NCBI RefSeq assembly: GCF_000472965.1
Contig: NZ_AXAU01000001.1
Location: 603,939-667,938, forward strand
DNA length: 64,000 bases
Reading direction: 5' to 3'
Source of the DNA: Bradyrhizobium murdochi
Lineage (GTDB): Bacteria > Pseudomonadota > Alphaproteobacteria > Rhizobiales > Xanthobacteraceae
The position numbers and the translations under genes were made by a program. The stretch's first letter is position 1, and every line of letters starts with the position of its first letter. Shown piece by piece: positions 33,025-42,441 of the stretch. A model generated the notes under the pieces. That model saw only the letters and a list, made by a program, of their open reading frames with translations. It did not search any database and was not told the origin of the DNA.

Positions 33025-33810
33025 ATGAACCGCGAAGAACTGCCCCCGACCGCGTCCCCGGAGGAGCCCCTGCCGGAGGCGCACCACGCCGGGCTAATGG
33101 CCCGTTTCCGGAACTATTTTCTGACCGGACTGATTGTCGCAGGGCCGGTCGCGATCACGCTCTATCTGACCTGGTGGTTCGTGAACTGGGTCGACAACCT
33201 GGTCAGGCCGTTCGTGCCGACGGTCTACCGTCCCGAAACCTATCTGCCGTTCGGTCTGCCCGGTTCGGGCCTTATCGTCGCCGTGGTTGCGCTGACGCTG
33301 CTCGGGTTCCTTACCGCCAATTTGATCGGGCGGACCCTGGTCGACCTCGGCGAGCGGCTGCTCGGCCGCATGCCCGTGGTGCGCGCGATCTATCGCGGCC
33401 TGAAGCAGGTGTTCGAGACGCTGTTCTCGGGCAAGGGGTCGAGCTTTCGCAAGGTCGGCCTGGTTGAATTTCCCTCGCCGGGCATGTGGTCGATCGTTTT
33501 GATCTCGCAGTCGCCGAGCGCGAACGTGGCAAGCCAGCTTCCCGGCCAGGAAGAGCACATCTCGGTGTTCCTGCCCTGCGCGCCGAACCCGACCACGGGT
33601 TTCTTTTTCTACGTGCCGAAGAGCAAGATCATCGAAGTCGACATGACGACCGAAGACGCGGCGACGCTGATCATGTCGGCCGGCGTGGTGCAGCCCGGCT
33701 CCGATCAACAGAAACGCAACGCCGCGCTAGCCGGCATGGCGAACGCGGCGCGTGTGGCGAATTCGGCTGCCGGGCTGAAGCCGGCTCCCGCGAAGGCGAA
33801 GGTGGAGTAG
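33025..33810 (+). CDS. DUF502 membrane protein
   Basis: 261 residues. Two membrane helices: FLTGLIVAGPVAITLYLTWW and LIVAVVALTLLGFLTANLIG. The conserved DUF502 motifs follow: MPVVRAIYRGLKQVFETLFS, VEFPSPGMWSIVLISQ and FLPCAPNPTTGFFFYVPKSK. The C-terminus is an Ala/Lys-rich tail. The function of the family is unknown. It is followed after 15 bases by the DapA-like gene. Confidence 0.85.
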   Translation: MNREELPPTASPEEPLPEAHHAGLMARFRNYFLTGLIVAGPVAITLYLTWWFVNWVDNLVRPFVPTVYRPETYLPFGLPGSGLIVAVVALTLLGFLTANLIGRTLVDLGERLLGRMPVVRAIYRGLKQVFETLFSGKGSSFRKVGLVEFPSPGMWSIVLISQSPSANVASQLPGQEEHISVFLPCAPNPTTGFFFYVPKSKIIEVDMTTEDAATLIMSAGVVQPGSDQQKRNAALAGMANAARVANSAAGLKPAPAKAKVE

Positions 33811-33825
33811 GGCGGCGCCGACATC

Positions 33826-34806
33826 ATGACCAAGAAGATCGAAGGCATCATTCCGGTGATGATCACGCCGTTTACCGAAAGCGGCCAGATCGACTATCCC
33901 GGCCTCGGCCGGCTGGTGGAATGGTACATCGACAATGGTTCGGACGCGCTGTTTGCGGTCTGCCAGTCCAGCGAGATGCAGTTTCTCACCCTCGACGAAC
34001 GGGTTGCGCTCGCCGCTTTCGTCAAAAAAGCCGCGGCCGGCCATGTTCCGGTGATCGCGTCCGGTCACATCAGCGAAAGCCTGGACGACCAGCTTGCCGA
34101 ACTGACCGCCATTGCTGCGACCGGAGTCGACGGCATGGTGCTCGTCACCAACCGGCTCGACGCCAAGCAGGAAGGCGGGAGCAAATTCATCGACGACCTG
34201 AGCTGGCTGCTCGATCGGCTGCCGACGCAAATTCCGCTTGGTCTGTACGAATGCCCGGCGCCCTATCGTCGTCTGCTCACCGACGACGAGCTGACGTTCT
34301 GCGCCAACACCGGCCGCTTCGTCATCCTCAAGGACGTCTCCTGCGACCTCGAAACGGTGAAGCGCCGCGTGACGCTGACCAGGGGCACGCCGCTTTCGAT
34401 CGTCAATGCCAATGCGGCGATTGCCTTTGAGGCAATGAAGGCAGGCTCACGCGGGTTTACCGGCGTATTCACGAATTTTCATCCCGATCTCTACAAGTGG
34501 CTGATGACCGAGCATGCCTATCATCCGGCGCTGGCGGACGAACTTTCCGTCTATCTCGCGCTGTCGGCTATGGCCGAACCGATGGGCTACCCGAAGCTTG
34601 CCAAGCTCTATCACCAGCGCCTCGGCACGTTCTCCTGTACCGACAGCCGCGCCGTCACCTTCGATATCCGCGAGAAGTTCTGGGCGCTGGAGGCGCTGCT
34701 CGACAAGATCGTCGAGGGCGCCGAGCACTACCGGACCCGCATTGCCACGGTTACGAGTTATCCCGCACCGATCAGCGGCACCGCTTCATCGCGCTCATAC
34801 AGATAG
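33826..34806 (+). CDS. Dihydrodipicolinate synthase family protein
   Basis: 326 residues forming a class I aldolase barrel. GIIPVMITPF begins strand 1; GLYECPAPY supplies the barrel Tyr; FVILKDVSCD holds the Schiff-base Lys. It belongs to the DapA/NanA superfamily, but the substrate cannot be named: the usual DapA TTGE motif reads CQSSEM, so it is probably not the lysine-pathway enzyme. Its 3' end overlaps recG (minus) by 49 bases. Confidence 0.8.
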   Translation: MTKKIEGIIPVMITPFTESGQIDYPGLGRLVEWYIDNGSDALFAVCQSSEMQFLTLDERVALAAFVKKAAAGHVPVIASGHISESLDDQLAELTAIAATGVDGMVLVTNRLDAKQEGGSKFIDDLSWLLDRLPTQIPLGLYECPAPYRRLLTDDELTFCANTGRFVILKDVSCDLETVKRRVTLTRGTPLSIVNANAAIAFEAMKAGSRGFTGVFTNFHPDLYKWLMTEHAYHPALADELSVYLALSAMAEPMGYPKLAKLYHQRLGTFSCTDSRAVTFDIREKFWALEALLDKIVEGAEHYRTRIATVTSYPAPISGTASSRSYR

Positions 34807-36866
34807 AGCAGACAGCGCAGCGCTTCGCCGCGCTCGCCCTTGAGCTTCGGATTGTCCTTCATGATGCGCAGCGCTTCGTCGCGCGCCTGCGTGATGAGCT
34901 GGCCGTGCACGTCGGAGCGGGCGATGCGATAGCCGGGTAGGCCGCTCTGACGGATGCCGAGCACGTCGCCTTCGCCGCGCAGTTTGAGATCCTCTTCGGC
35001 AATCCGGAAGCCGTCGGTGGTCTCCCGGATCACCTTCAGCCGCGCCGCCGACATTTCGCCGAGCGGCTCCTTGTAGAGCAACAGGCAGGTCGAGGATTCC
35101 GCTCCACGGCCGATCCGGCCGCGGAGCTGGTGCAATTGCGCGAGCCCGAAGCGTTCGGCGTTTTCGATCACCATGATGGTCGCGGCGGGGACGTCGACGC
35201 CGACCTCGACTACGGTGGTGGCGACCAGAAGCCCGATCTCGTGGGCGGCAAACTGCGCCATCACGCGATCCTTATCCGTGCCCTTCATCTGCCCATGCAC
35301 CAGCCCGACGCGGTCGCCGAAACGTTTCTGCAGCCGCTCGAAACGCTCGGTGGCGTTGGTGAGATGTTCGGTGCCCTCGGCCTCGGATTCCTCGACCAGC
35401 GGACAGATCCAGTAAACCAGCTTGCCCGATTTCAACGCGCGGCCGACGGCATCGACGACTTCATCGAGGCGGCTGGCCGGAACCGCGCGAGTGTCGATCG
35501 GCTGGCGGCCAGCCGGTTTTTCCCTCAATTCGGAGACGTCCATGTCGCCGAAATAAGTGAGTACCAGCGTGCGGGGGATCGGCGTTGCGCTCAAGACCAG
35601 CACGTCGACGGCTTCGCCCTTGTTGGTGAGCGCGAGCCGTTCGCGCACGCCGAAGCGATGCTGTTCGTCGACCACCGCGAGCGCCAGCGACTTGAAGATC
35701 ACGTCGTCCTGGATCAGCGCGTGGGTGCCGACCAGAAAATCGATTTCGCCGGCTTCGAGCCGCGCTAAAATCTCGCGCCGCTCCTTGCCTTTTTCGCGGC
35801 CGGTCAGGATCGCTACGCGAAGACCTGCGCGCTCTGCCAGCGGCGCGATGGTCTTGATATGCTGGCGCGCGAGGATTTCGGTCGGCGCCATCAGCGCGGC
35901 CTGCTTGCCGGCTTCGGTGACGGCAGCCGCGGCGAGCAGCGCCACCACCGTCTTGCCGGACCCGACGTCGCCCTGCAGCAGCCGCAACATCCGTACCGGC
36001 TGGAGCAAATCCTCTGTGATGGCGGCGACCGCCGCGCGCTGCGAGCCGGTGAGCGCGTAGGGCAGCGCGTCGATGATCTTGTGGCGCAGGTGACCGTCGC
36101 CGGCGTTGCGGTCGCCGGCCGGACGCCGCAATTGCGCGCGCACCAGCGCCAGTGCCAGTTGACCGGCGAGCAGCTCGTCGAAGGCGAGCCGCGACCAGAA
36201 CGGGCCGTCGGGCAAAATGTCCGTGAGCTCGACCGGCACATGCACGCGGGTGAGCGCTTGGCGGATCGGCGGAAAGTTGCAGCGGCGGATCACTTCCGGG
36301 CTGATCCATTCGGGCAGCTCCGGCAACTTCTGCAGCGCCTGCGCGATCGCCCGGCGCAGCGACCCTAGCGCGAGGCCTTCCGTTAGCGGATAGACCGGAT
36401 CGATACCGCTGAGTTTTGCAAATCCCGCCTCGTCGACGATGCGATCGGGATGCACGATCTGCGGGATGCCGTCATACATTTGCAGCGTGCCGGAAACGTA
36501 GCGCTTTTCGCCGACCGGCAGCAGCTTTTCGACATAGCCGGGCTTGGCGCGGAAGAACGTCAGCACCACGTCGCCGGTATCATCAGAGGCATAGACGAGG
36601 TAGGGCGCGCGGGCACTGCGCGGCGGAGGCGGCCGGTGACGGTCCACGGTGACTTCCAGCGTCACGACGGTTCCCGGTACAGCCTCGCGGATCTTCGGCC
36701 GTGCCCTGCGGTCGATCACGCTGGCCGGCAAATGCAACAGCAGATCGACCAACCGCGGGGTCTCGTCGCGGTCGAGCAAATAGCGCAGCAGCTTGTCCTG
36801 TTTCGGCCCGACGCCGGGCAGGCTCGTGACCGGCGCAAACAAGGGATTGAGCAGGCTGGGGCGCAT
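34758..36866 (-). CDS. recG: ATP-dependent DNA helicase RecG
   Basis: 702 residues from ATG 36866 (MRPSLLNPLFAPVTSLPGVG). The wedge/OB domain is N-terminal. The helicase carries RLLQGDVGSGKTVVALLAAA (Walker A), VDEQHRFGV (DEQH box), LSATPIPRTLVLTYFGDMDV and LHQLRGRIGRGAESSTCLLL (motif VI). It remodels stalled replication forks and Holliday junctions. An in-frame extension to 37034 is translated from a palindromic repeat and is rejected. Confidence 0.96.
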   Translation of the reverse strand: MRPSLLNPLFAPVTSLPGVGPKQDKLLRYLLDRDETPRLVDLLLHLPASVIDRRARPKIREAVPGTVVTLEVTVDRHRPPPPRSARAPYLVYASDDTGDVVLTFFRAKPGYVEKLLPVGEKRYVSGTLQMYDGIPQIVHPDRIVDEAGFAKLSGIDPVYPLTEGLALGSLRRAIAQALQKLPELPEWISPEVIRRCNFPPIRQALTRVHVPVELTDILPDGPFWSRLAFDELLAGQLALALVRAQLRRPAGDRNAGDGHLRHKIIDALPYALTGSQRAAVAAITEDLLQPVRMLRLLQGDVGSGKTVVALLAAAAVTEAGKQAALMAPTEILARQHIKTIAPLAERAGLRVAILTGREKGKERREILARLEAGEIDFLVGTHALIQDDVIFKSLALAVVDEQHRFGVRERLALTNKGEAVDVLVLSATPIPRTLVLTYFGDMDVSELREKPAGRQPIDTRAVPASRLDEVVDAVGRALKSGKLVYWICPLVEESEAEGTEHLTNATERFERLQKRFGDRVGLVHGQMKGTDKDRVMAQFAAHEIGLLVATTVVEVGVDVPAATIMVIENAERFGLAQLHQLRGRIGRGAESSTCLLLYKEPLGEMSAARLKVIRETTDGFRIAEEDLKLRGEGDVLGIRQSGLPGYRIARSDVHGQLITQARDEALRIMKDNPKLKGERGEALRCLLYLYERDEAVPLIGAG

Positions 36867-36892
36867 CAGGTCTCTCGTCGCACATAGCGCGT

Positions 36893-37034
36893 CATGCGCG
36901 GGCTTGCTGACTTCGCCAAGGCTTCGGCGGCCGAGCGCGCTCGTGGTCGGGCGAAGCCTTGGCGGAGACGGGACCCGCGCATCCATCACTCTTGAAAAGA
37001 TGATGGATTGCCGGGTCAAGCCCGGCAATGACAC
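36893..37034. repeat. Two adjacent palindromic repeats
   Basis: GCCAAGGCTTCG (36915-36926) is inverted at 36952-36963 (CGAAGCCTTGGC), and ATTGCCGGG-tcaag-CCCGGCAAT lies at 37007-37029. Both are common Bradyrhizobium intergenic palindromes, here between divergent recG and sdhE. Confidence 0.75.
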
Positions 37035-37140
37035 CGTAGTGGTAATTCACGGAACTGTTGGGGCTGACATTCGTCATCTCGACCGCTATATCAACCCGGC
37101 CCGGCACGTCCGGGCTTTTGGCGTTCGAATGGATAGGACA

Positions 37141-37431
37141 ATGACGGGTACGACACGATCGAGCGGTGGCCTCGATGACCGCCGCAAGCGGCTTTTATTT
37201 CGCTGCTGGCATCGCGGCACCCGTGAGATGGACCTCATCCTTGGGCGCTTTGCGGATGCCGAGATATCGGGCATGCGCGATGACGATTTGACCGAGCTGG
37301 AACGCCTGATCGAGGTGCCAGATCCCGATCTCTACGCCGCACTGACCGGCGACAAGCCGCTCGATCCGGAATATGCGACCGCGTTGTTCGAACGTATCAA
37401 GGCGTTTCGCGCTGTGGATCACGAAGCATGA
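37141..37431 (+). CDS. sdhE: FAD assembly factor SdhE
   Basis: 96 residues. LDDRRKRLLFRCWHRGTREM and DLILGRFADA match the SdhE/SDHAF2 family: the RG-x-x-E-[ML]-D motif that helps flavin attachment to succinate dehydrogenase is present. ATG 37141 is chosen; ATG 37129 in the same frame is possible. The stop overlaps mfd (ATGA), so the two are co-translated. Confidence 0.9.
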   Translation: MTGTTRSSGGLDDRRKRLLFRCWHRGTREMDLILGRFADAEISGMRDDDLTELERLIEVPDPDLYAALTGDKPLDPEYATALFERIKAFRAVDHEA

Positions 37432-40400
37432 AGGCGCCCGTTAAATCGCCCGCCGCGCTGCTGGCACCCGGCCGCGCACTGACGTTTGCCAATGTCGCCG
37501 AGGGCGCGGAGGGGCTTGTCGTCTCCGACCTCGCGCGCGCGGTCGCAGCCAAGCCGAAACCGCCGGCGGTCAGCCTTGCCGTGGTCTGCCGCGATGGTCC
37601 GCGGATGCAGCAACTGGCGCGGGCGCTGGAGTTTTTCGCCCCTGATTTGCCCGTGATGCAGTTTCCGGCCTGGGACTGTCAGCCCTATGATCGGGTGTCA
37701 CCGCATGGCGGCATCCTGGCGCAGCGGCTGACGACGCTGGCGCGGCTATCGCGCCTGCAGGGCAGCGACAAACCGCTGATCGTGCTGACGACCGTCAACG
37801 CCATCGTGCAGCGCGTGCCCGCGCGCGAGGTGGTAGCGGCGCAGGCGCTGTCGGTCGCGCCCGGCCATGTCGTACCGATGGATTCGATCGTCGCCTGGCT
37901 GGAGCACAATGGCTACAACCGCTCCTCGACCGTGCGCGAGCCCGGCGAGTACGCCGTGCGCGGCGGCATTCTCGATCTGTTTCCGGCCGGGCTCGACCAG
38001 CCGGTGCGGTTCGACTTCTTCGGCGACTCCCTCGAATCGATCCGCACGTTCGATGCGGAAACCCAGCGCACGCTGCTCGACATGCGCGCGCTCGATCTGG
38101 TGCCGATCTCGGAATTCCAGCTCGTCACCGAAACCATCCGCCGCTTTCGCATGGGCTATGTCGCGGCGTTCGGCGCGCCCGAGCGCGACGATCCGCTCTA
38201 TGAGGCCGTCAGCGAAGGCCGCCGCCATCCGGGCATGGAGCACTGGCTGCCGCTGTTCCAGGAGCGGATGGATACGCTGTTCGATTATCTCGACGGTGCG
38301 CCGGTCGCGATCGAACCGCAAGGCGAGGACGCCGCGCGCGAACGCTTCAAGCAGATCGCGGACTATTATGAGGCGCGGCGCGAGGCGCTGGAGCATCCCG
38401 GATCGGGCGCGATCTACAAGCCGTTACCTCCGGACCGGCTCTATCTGACGGAAGCGGAGTGGACGACGCGGCTAGGCGACGCCGCGGTGGCGCGGCTGAC
38501 GCCGTTTGCGGTGCCGGAAGGGGCCGGGGACGTGTTCGACGCCGGCGCGCGGCAGGGCCGCAATTTTGCGCCCGAGCGCGCCGACACTTCGGCCAACGTG
38601 TTCGAAGCCGTCGTAGCGCATGTGCTGGCATTGCAGGCGCAACGCAAGAAGGTGGTGATCGCGCTGTGGAGCGAAGGCTCCCGCGACCGCATGGCCAGTA
38701 TGCTCAGGGATCACAAGCTCGCCAATATCACCACCGTCAACGCCTGGCGTACCGTGCAGGCGACGCCGCGCAACGAGGCCATGCTGGCGGTGGTCGGCAT
38801 GGAGAGCGGTTTCGAGACCGACGAATTCGCCGTCATCAGCGAGCAGGACATTCTCGGCGACCGCCTGGTGCGCCAGCGCAAATCAAGCCGCAAGCTCGAC
38901 AATTTCATCTCGGAAGTCACGAGTCTTTCGACCGGCGATCTCGTGGTGCATGTCGAGCACGGCATCGGGCGCTTTGTCGGCTTGCAGACGATTGAGGTGG
39001 GCGGCGCGCCGCACGACTGTCTCGAACTGCACTATGCCGCTGAAACAAAGCTGTTCCTGCCGGTCGAGAACATCGAGCTGTTGTCGCGCTACGGCTCCGA
39101 TCACGCCAATGTCGAATTGGACCGGTTGGGTGGCGGCGGTTGGCAGGCGCGCAAGGCCAAGCTGAAGAACCGGATCCGCGAGATCGCCGGCGAACTGATC
39201 AAGATCGCAGCCGAGCGGCAACTGCACGAAGCGCCGAAAATGCCGGTGCAGCCGCATGTCTATGACGAATTCTGTGCGCGCTTCCCCTATGAGGAGACCG
39301 AGGATCAGCTTGGCGCCATCACGTCCACGCTGAAAGACCTCGAAACCGGCCGTCCCATGGACCGGCTGATCTGCGGCGACGTCGGCTTCGGCAAGACGGA
39401 GGTGGCGTTGCGCGCGGCGTTCGCGGTCGCGCTCGAAGGCAAGCAGGTCGCCGTCGTCGTGCCGACCACGCTGCTCGCCCGTCAGCACAGCAAGAATTTT
39501 GCCGAACGCTTCAGAGGTTTTCCAGTCAACGTCGCGCAGGCGTCCCGGCTGATTCCGGCCAAGGAGCTGACGCAGGTCAAGAAGGGGCTGGCCGAAGGCA
39601 ATGTCGACATCGTCGTCGGCACCCATGCGCTGCTCGGCAAGTCGATCAAGTTCAGGGATCTGGGCTTGCTGATCGTCGACGAGGAGCAGCACTTTGGCGT
39701 CAGCCACAAGGAAAAGCTGAAACAGTTGCGGGCGCAGGTGCATGTCTTGACGCTGAGCGCGACGCCAATCCCGCGAACGCTGCAGCTTGCGCTGACCGGC
39801 GTGCGCGATCTTTCGATTATCGCCTCGCCCCCGGTCGATCGCCTCGCGGTGCGCACCTTCGTGGCGCCGCACGATCCGCTGATGATCCGTGAGGCGCTGC
39901 TGCGCGAACGCTACCGGGGTGGGCAGGCGTTCTATGTGGTGCCGCGCATCGAGGACCTTGCCGGCGTCAAGGACTTCCTCGACAAGAACGTGCCGGAGAT
40001 GAAGGTCGCGGTTGCGCATGGCCAGATGCCGCCGACCGTGATCGAGGACATCATATCGGCCTTCTATGACGGCAAATACGACATCCTGCTTTCAACCACC
40101 ATCATCGAGTCCGGCCTCGACATCCCGAACGCCAATACGCTGATCGTGCACCGCGCCGACATGTTCGGGCTGGCGCAGCTCTATCAGTTGCGCGGGCGGG
40201 TGGGGCGCTCGAAGCTGCGCGCTTACGCGCTGTTCACGCTGCCGGCGCAGCAGAAGATCACCGCGCAAGCCGAGCGGCGGTTGAAGGTGCTGCAGTCGCT
40301 GGAAACGCTGGGCGCGGGCTTTCAGCTCGCATCGCACGACCTCGACATCCGCGGCGCCGGCAACCTGCTCGGCGAAGAACAATCCGGCCACATCAAGGAA

Positions 40401-40946
40401 GTCGGCTTCGAGCTCTATCAATCGATGCTGGAGGAGGCGATCCTCAACCTCAAGGCCGGCGTGGCCGAGCCCGCCGCAGACCGCTGGTCGCCGCAGATCA
40501 CCATCGGCATGCCGGTCTTGATCCCGGAGGATTACGTCAACGATCTTTCGGTGCGGCTGTCGCTGTACCGTCGGCTCGCCGATCTCGATACCGACGAGGA
40601 GATCGACAATTTCGCCGCCGAGATGCGCGACCGTTTCGGCGTGCTGCCGGACGAGGTCCGCTATCTCTTCAAGGTCGCGGCCATCAAGGCCTATTGCCGC
40701 CGCGCCAATGTCGAGAAAGTCGACGCCGGTCCGAAGGGCGCGGTGATTTCGTTCCGCGACAACAGCTTTGCCCAGCCGGATCGCCTCGTCGCCTTTATCC
40801 GTCAGCACGGCCAGGCCGCGAAGGTGCGGCCGGATATGAAGGTGGTGTTCCTGCAGCAATGGAAAACGCCGGAAGAGCGGTTGATGGGTACGACCGAGAT
40901 CTTGCGGCAGCTCGCCAATCTCGCGGAGAGCAAGAAGGCGGCGTAG
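37428..40946 (+). CDS. mfd: Transcription-repair coupling factor Mfd
   Basis: 1172 residues. The N-terminal UvrB-like region (37-330) has VSPHGGILAQRLTTLARLSR. The RNA-polymerase-interaction domain begins VHVEHGIGRFVGLQTIEVGG. The RecG-like helicase has DRLICGDVGFGKTEVALRAA, VDEEQHFGVSHKEKLKQLR, LSATPIPRTLQLALTGVRDL and YQLRGRVGRSKLRAYAL; a TRCF C-terminal domain completes it. It displaces stalled RNA polymerase and recruits UvrA. Confidence 0.97.
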   Translation: MKAPVKSPAALLAPGRALTFANVAEGAEGLVVSDLARAVAAKPKPPAVSLAVVCRDGPRMQQLARALEFFAPDLPVMQFPAWDCQPYDRVSPHGGILAQRLTTLARLSRLQGSDKPLIVLTTVNAIVQRVPAREVVAAQALSVAPGHVVPMDSIVAWLEHNGYNRSSTVREPGEYAVRGGILDLFPAGLDQPVRFDFFGDSLESIRTFDAETQRTLLDMRALDLVPISEFQLVTETIRRFRMGYVAAFGAPERDDPLYEAVSEGRRHPGMEHWLPLFQERMDTLFDYLDGAPVAIEPQGEDAARERFKQIADYYEARREALEHPGSGAIYKPLPPDRLYLTEAEWTTRLGDAAVARLTPFAVPEGAGDVFDAGARQGRNFAPERADTSANVFEAVVAHVLALQAQRKKVVIALWSEGSRDRMASMLRDHKLANITTVNAWRTVQATPRNEAMLAVVGMESGFETDEFAVISEQDILGDRLVRQRKSSRKLDNFISEVTSLSTGDLVVHVEHGIGRFVGLQTIEVGGAPHDCLELHYAAETKLFLPVENIELLSRYGSDHANVELDRLGGGGWQARKAKLKNRIREIAGELIKIAAERQLHEAPKMPVQPHVYDEFCARFPYEETEDQLGAITSTLKDLETGRPMDRLICGDVGFGKTEVALRAAFAVALEGKQVAVVVPTTLLARQHSKNFAERFRGFPVNVAQASRLIPAKELTQVKKGLAEGNVDIVVGTHALLGKSIKFRDLGLLIVDEEQHFGVSHKEKLKQLRAQVHVLTLSATPIPRTLQLALTGVRDLSIIASPPVDRLAVRTFVAPHDPLMIREALLRERYRGGQAFYVVPRIEDLAGVKDFLDKNVPEMKVAVAHGQMPPTVIEDIISAFYDGKYDILLSTTIIESGLDIPNANTLIVHRADMFGLAQLYQLRGRVGRSKLRAYALFTLPAQQKITAQAERRLKVLQSLETLGAGFQLASHDLDIRGAGNLLGEEQSGHIKEVGFELYQSMLEEAILNLKAGVAEPAADRWSPQITIGMPVLIPEDYVNDLSVRLSLYRRLADLDTDEEIDNFAAEMRDRFGVLPDEVRYLFKVAAIKAYCRRANVEKVDAGPKGAVISFRDNSFAQPDRLVAFIRQHGQAAKVRPDMKVVFLQQWKTPEERLMGTTEILRQLANLAESKKAA

Positions 40947-40970
40947 TGTCTGTCATCATTGCGAGGAATT

Positions 40971-41063
40971 GTAGGGTGGGCAAAGCGAAGCGTGCCCACC
41001 ATTTCGCAACAGCATTCTGGATAGATGGTGGGCACGGCGCAAAGCACGCTTTGCCCACCCTAC
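40971..41063. repeat. Long palindromic intergenic repeat
   Basis: GTAGGGTGGGCAAAG at 40971 is inverted at 41049-41063 (CTTTGCCCACCCTAC), with inner GTGCCCACCAT/ATGGTGGGCAC. A frequent repeat type in Bradyrhizobium; it separates convergent mfd and the next gene and may act as terminator. Confidence 0.85.
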
Positions 41064-41088
41064 GAAGCTGCGCTAAACGGCTGCCAGT

Positions 41089-42348
41089 TCATGACGCCGC
41101 CCGTTGCGCGTCTTCCTGCAGCCGTGACCGCAGCGATTTCACGGAATCGTTGGGCAGGAGCGTTGCAACCGTTACGGTTGGCTCCGACCGTGCGTCGCGC
41201 TGGCCGTGGCTGGTATGGCGCATCACGCTCGACAGCCGCCGTGCGATGGCGTGAGCCGACTTCAGGTCGGCCTCTGCAAAGACCACGACAACCGAGCCGT
41301 CATCCTGGGCGGCGCCGAAATCCATTTGCCGCATCAGGCGGCTGATGATCCGCGCGCCGTCGAATTGCGCGCGGGGGTGTCCGGGATCGAACGCAAAGCG
41401 CGCCACCGACAATCCGCCGCCGCGTTGCTGGGTCTGGTAGATAGCGCTGGCAAAGTCGCGCTCGAAGGCTTCCGGGGTGAGCAGACCGGTCCGCGCGTCG
41501 ATCAGGCCATCGGCGTCGATGGCCTTCAGCGTGCGGCTCAGATGCGCTTCGAAGGCGTACTGGCGGATCAGCGGCAGCCCAATCGCTGCCACCTGGACAG
41601 CGTCGCCGGAGATGATCTCGAGGTTTGGCAAATCATAGGCCGGCGCCAGATCGCCTGCCGTCACGACGACGGGAAGATTGCGGAAACGGGCGTCCTCCGT
41701 CAGCACGGTGAGGAAGGCATCGACCACGCGCAGGCTGAATCCTTCGCCGAGCACGATGCCGTCGATGTCCCTGACGTTGAGATGCTTCGCAGCCGCCTCG
41801 ATCGAAAGCGCGCCGACCACGCCGGTGCGCTCGCCAAGCGCGACCGACAGCGCCGGATAGGCGCCGCCGCGGCCGATCAGCAGCACGGTAGCGTCGCGCG
41901 CCGGATCGATATGCGACAACGCCATCGGCGCTGCCGGCACCAGCCGGCGCATCACGGTCGCATGCAATGACCGCACCCGAAGTGCGGCGCGCAGGCGGGC
42001 CGCCAGCCGGTCGGACCCGCCTTGCTGGGCGTGTGGGACTTGGCTCTGAAAGACTTGGCTCTGAAAAAAGGGAATGGCGTTGTCCGGAACAGGGTTCTGC
42101 GGGTCGATCGCGATCAGCGGCAGATAGGGCTGTCGCGCTGCGACCCGCACGGCCAGCTCCGCCAGTCCGGCTGCATTGGTGCCGGAGGTTTCGGCCAGCA
42201 CGGCCGCCGGTTGCACCTGCTCGACCGCGCGCGCCGCATCCGTCCACCCGCTCTCGATCACCGGAAACAGTCGCGCGACATCGAGCGTGGCGGCAAACGA
42301 CGGCCGTTTCGCGGTCGATACGACGAGGATCGGACCTTGCTGGGACAT
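41089..42348 (-). CDS. Receiver-like protein with degenerate GGDEF domain
   Basis: 419 residues from ATG 42348 (a GTG start at 42387 with AGGA nearby is possible). Two receiver-like segments precede a GGDEF-like fold: DARTGLLTPEAFERDFASAI aligns with the D-x-LTGL-x-NR start, but the active-site loop reads AQDDGSVVVVF instead of GGDEF. No diguanylate cyclase activity is expected. A Gln-rich tandem duplication (FFQSQVFQSQV) marks a recent 15-base duplication near 42040. Possible c-di-GMP-related scaffold. Confidence 0.7.
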   Translation of the reverse strand: MSQQGPILVVSTAKRPSFAATLDVARLFPVIESGWTDAARAVEQVQPAAVLAETSGTNAAGLAELAVRVAARQPYLPLIAIDPQNPVPDNAIPFFQSQVFQSQVPHAQQGGSDRLAARLRAALRVRSLHATVMRRLVPAAPMALSHIDPARDATVLLIGRGGAYPALSVALGERTGVVGALSIEAAAKHLNVRDIDGIVLGEGFSLRVVDAFLTVLTEDARFRNLPVVVTAGDLAPAYDLPNLEIISGDAVQVAAIGLPLIRQYAFEAHLSRTLKAIDADGLIDARTGLLTPEAFERDFASAIYQTQQRGGGLSVARFAFDPGHPRAQFDGARIISRLMRQMDFGAAQDDGSVVVVFAEADLKSAHAIARRLSSVMRHTSHGQRDARSEPTVTVATLLPNDSVKSLRSRLQEDAQRAAS

Positions 42349-42441
42349 CTGCTGAGAACTCGGATCAGGCGGGCAATAGGATGCCACGATCCTAGTTTGC
42401 CGCGCTTAATGCGGCGTCAACGAGCGCCCGCCAGCAGCCTC

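Noticed and set aside
36867..37034. N-terminal extension of RecG
   Set aside because: The extra 56 residues are translated from palindromic intergenic repeats; the family start MRPSLLNPLFAPVTSLPGVG lies at 36866.
38883..40019. 378-codon frame antisense to mfd
   Set aside because: Antisense shadow of the Mfd helicase domain without any recognisable motif.
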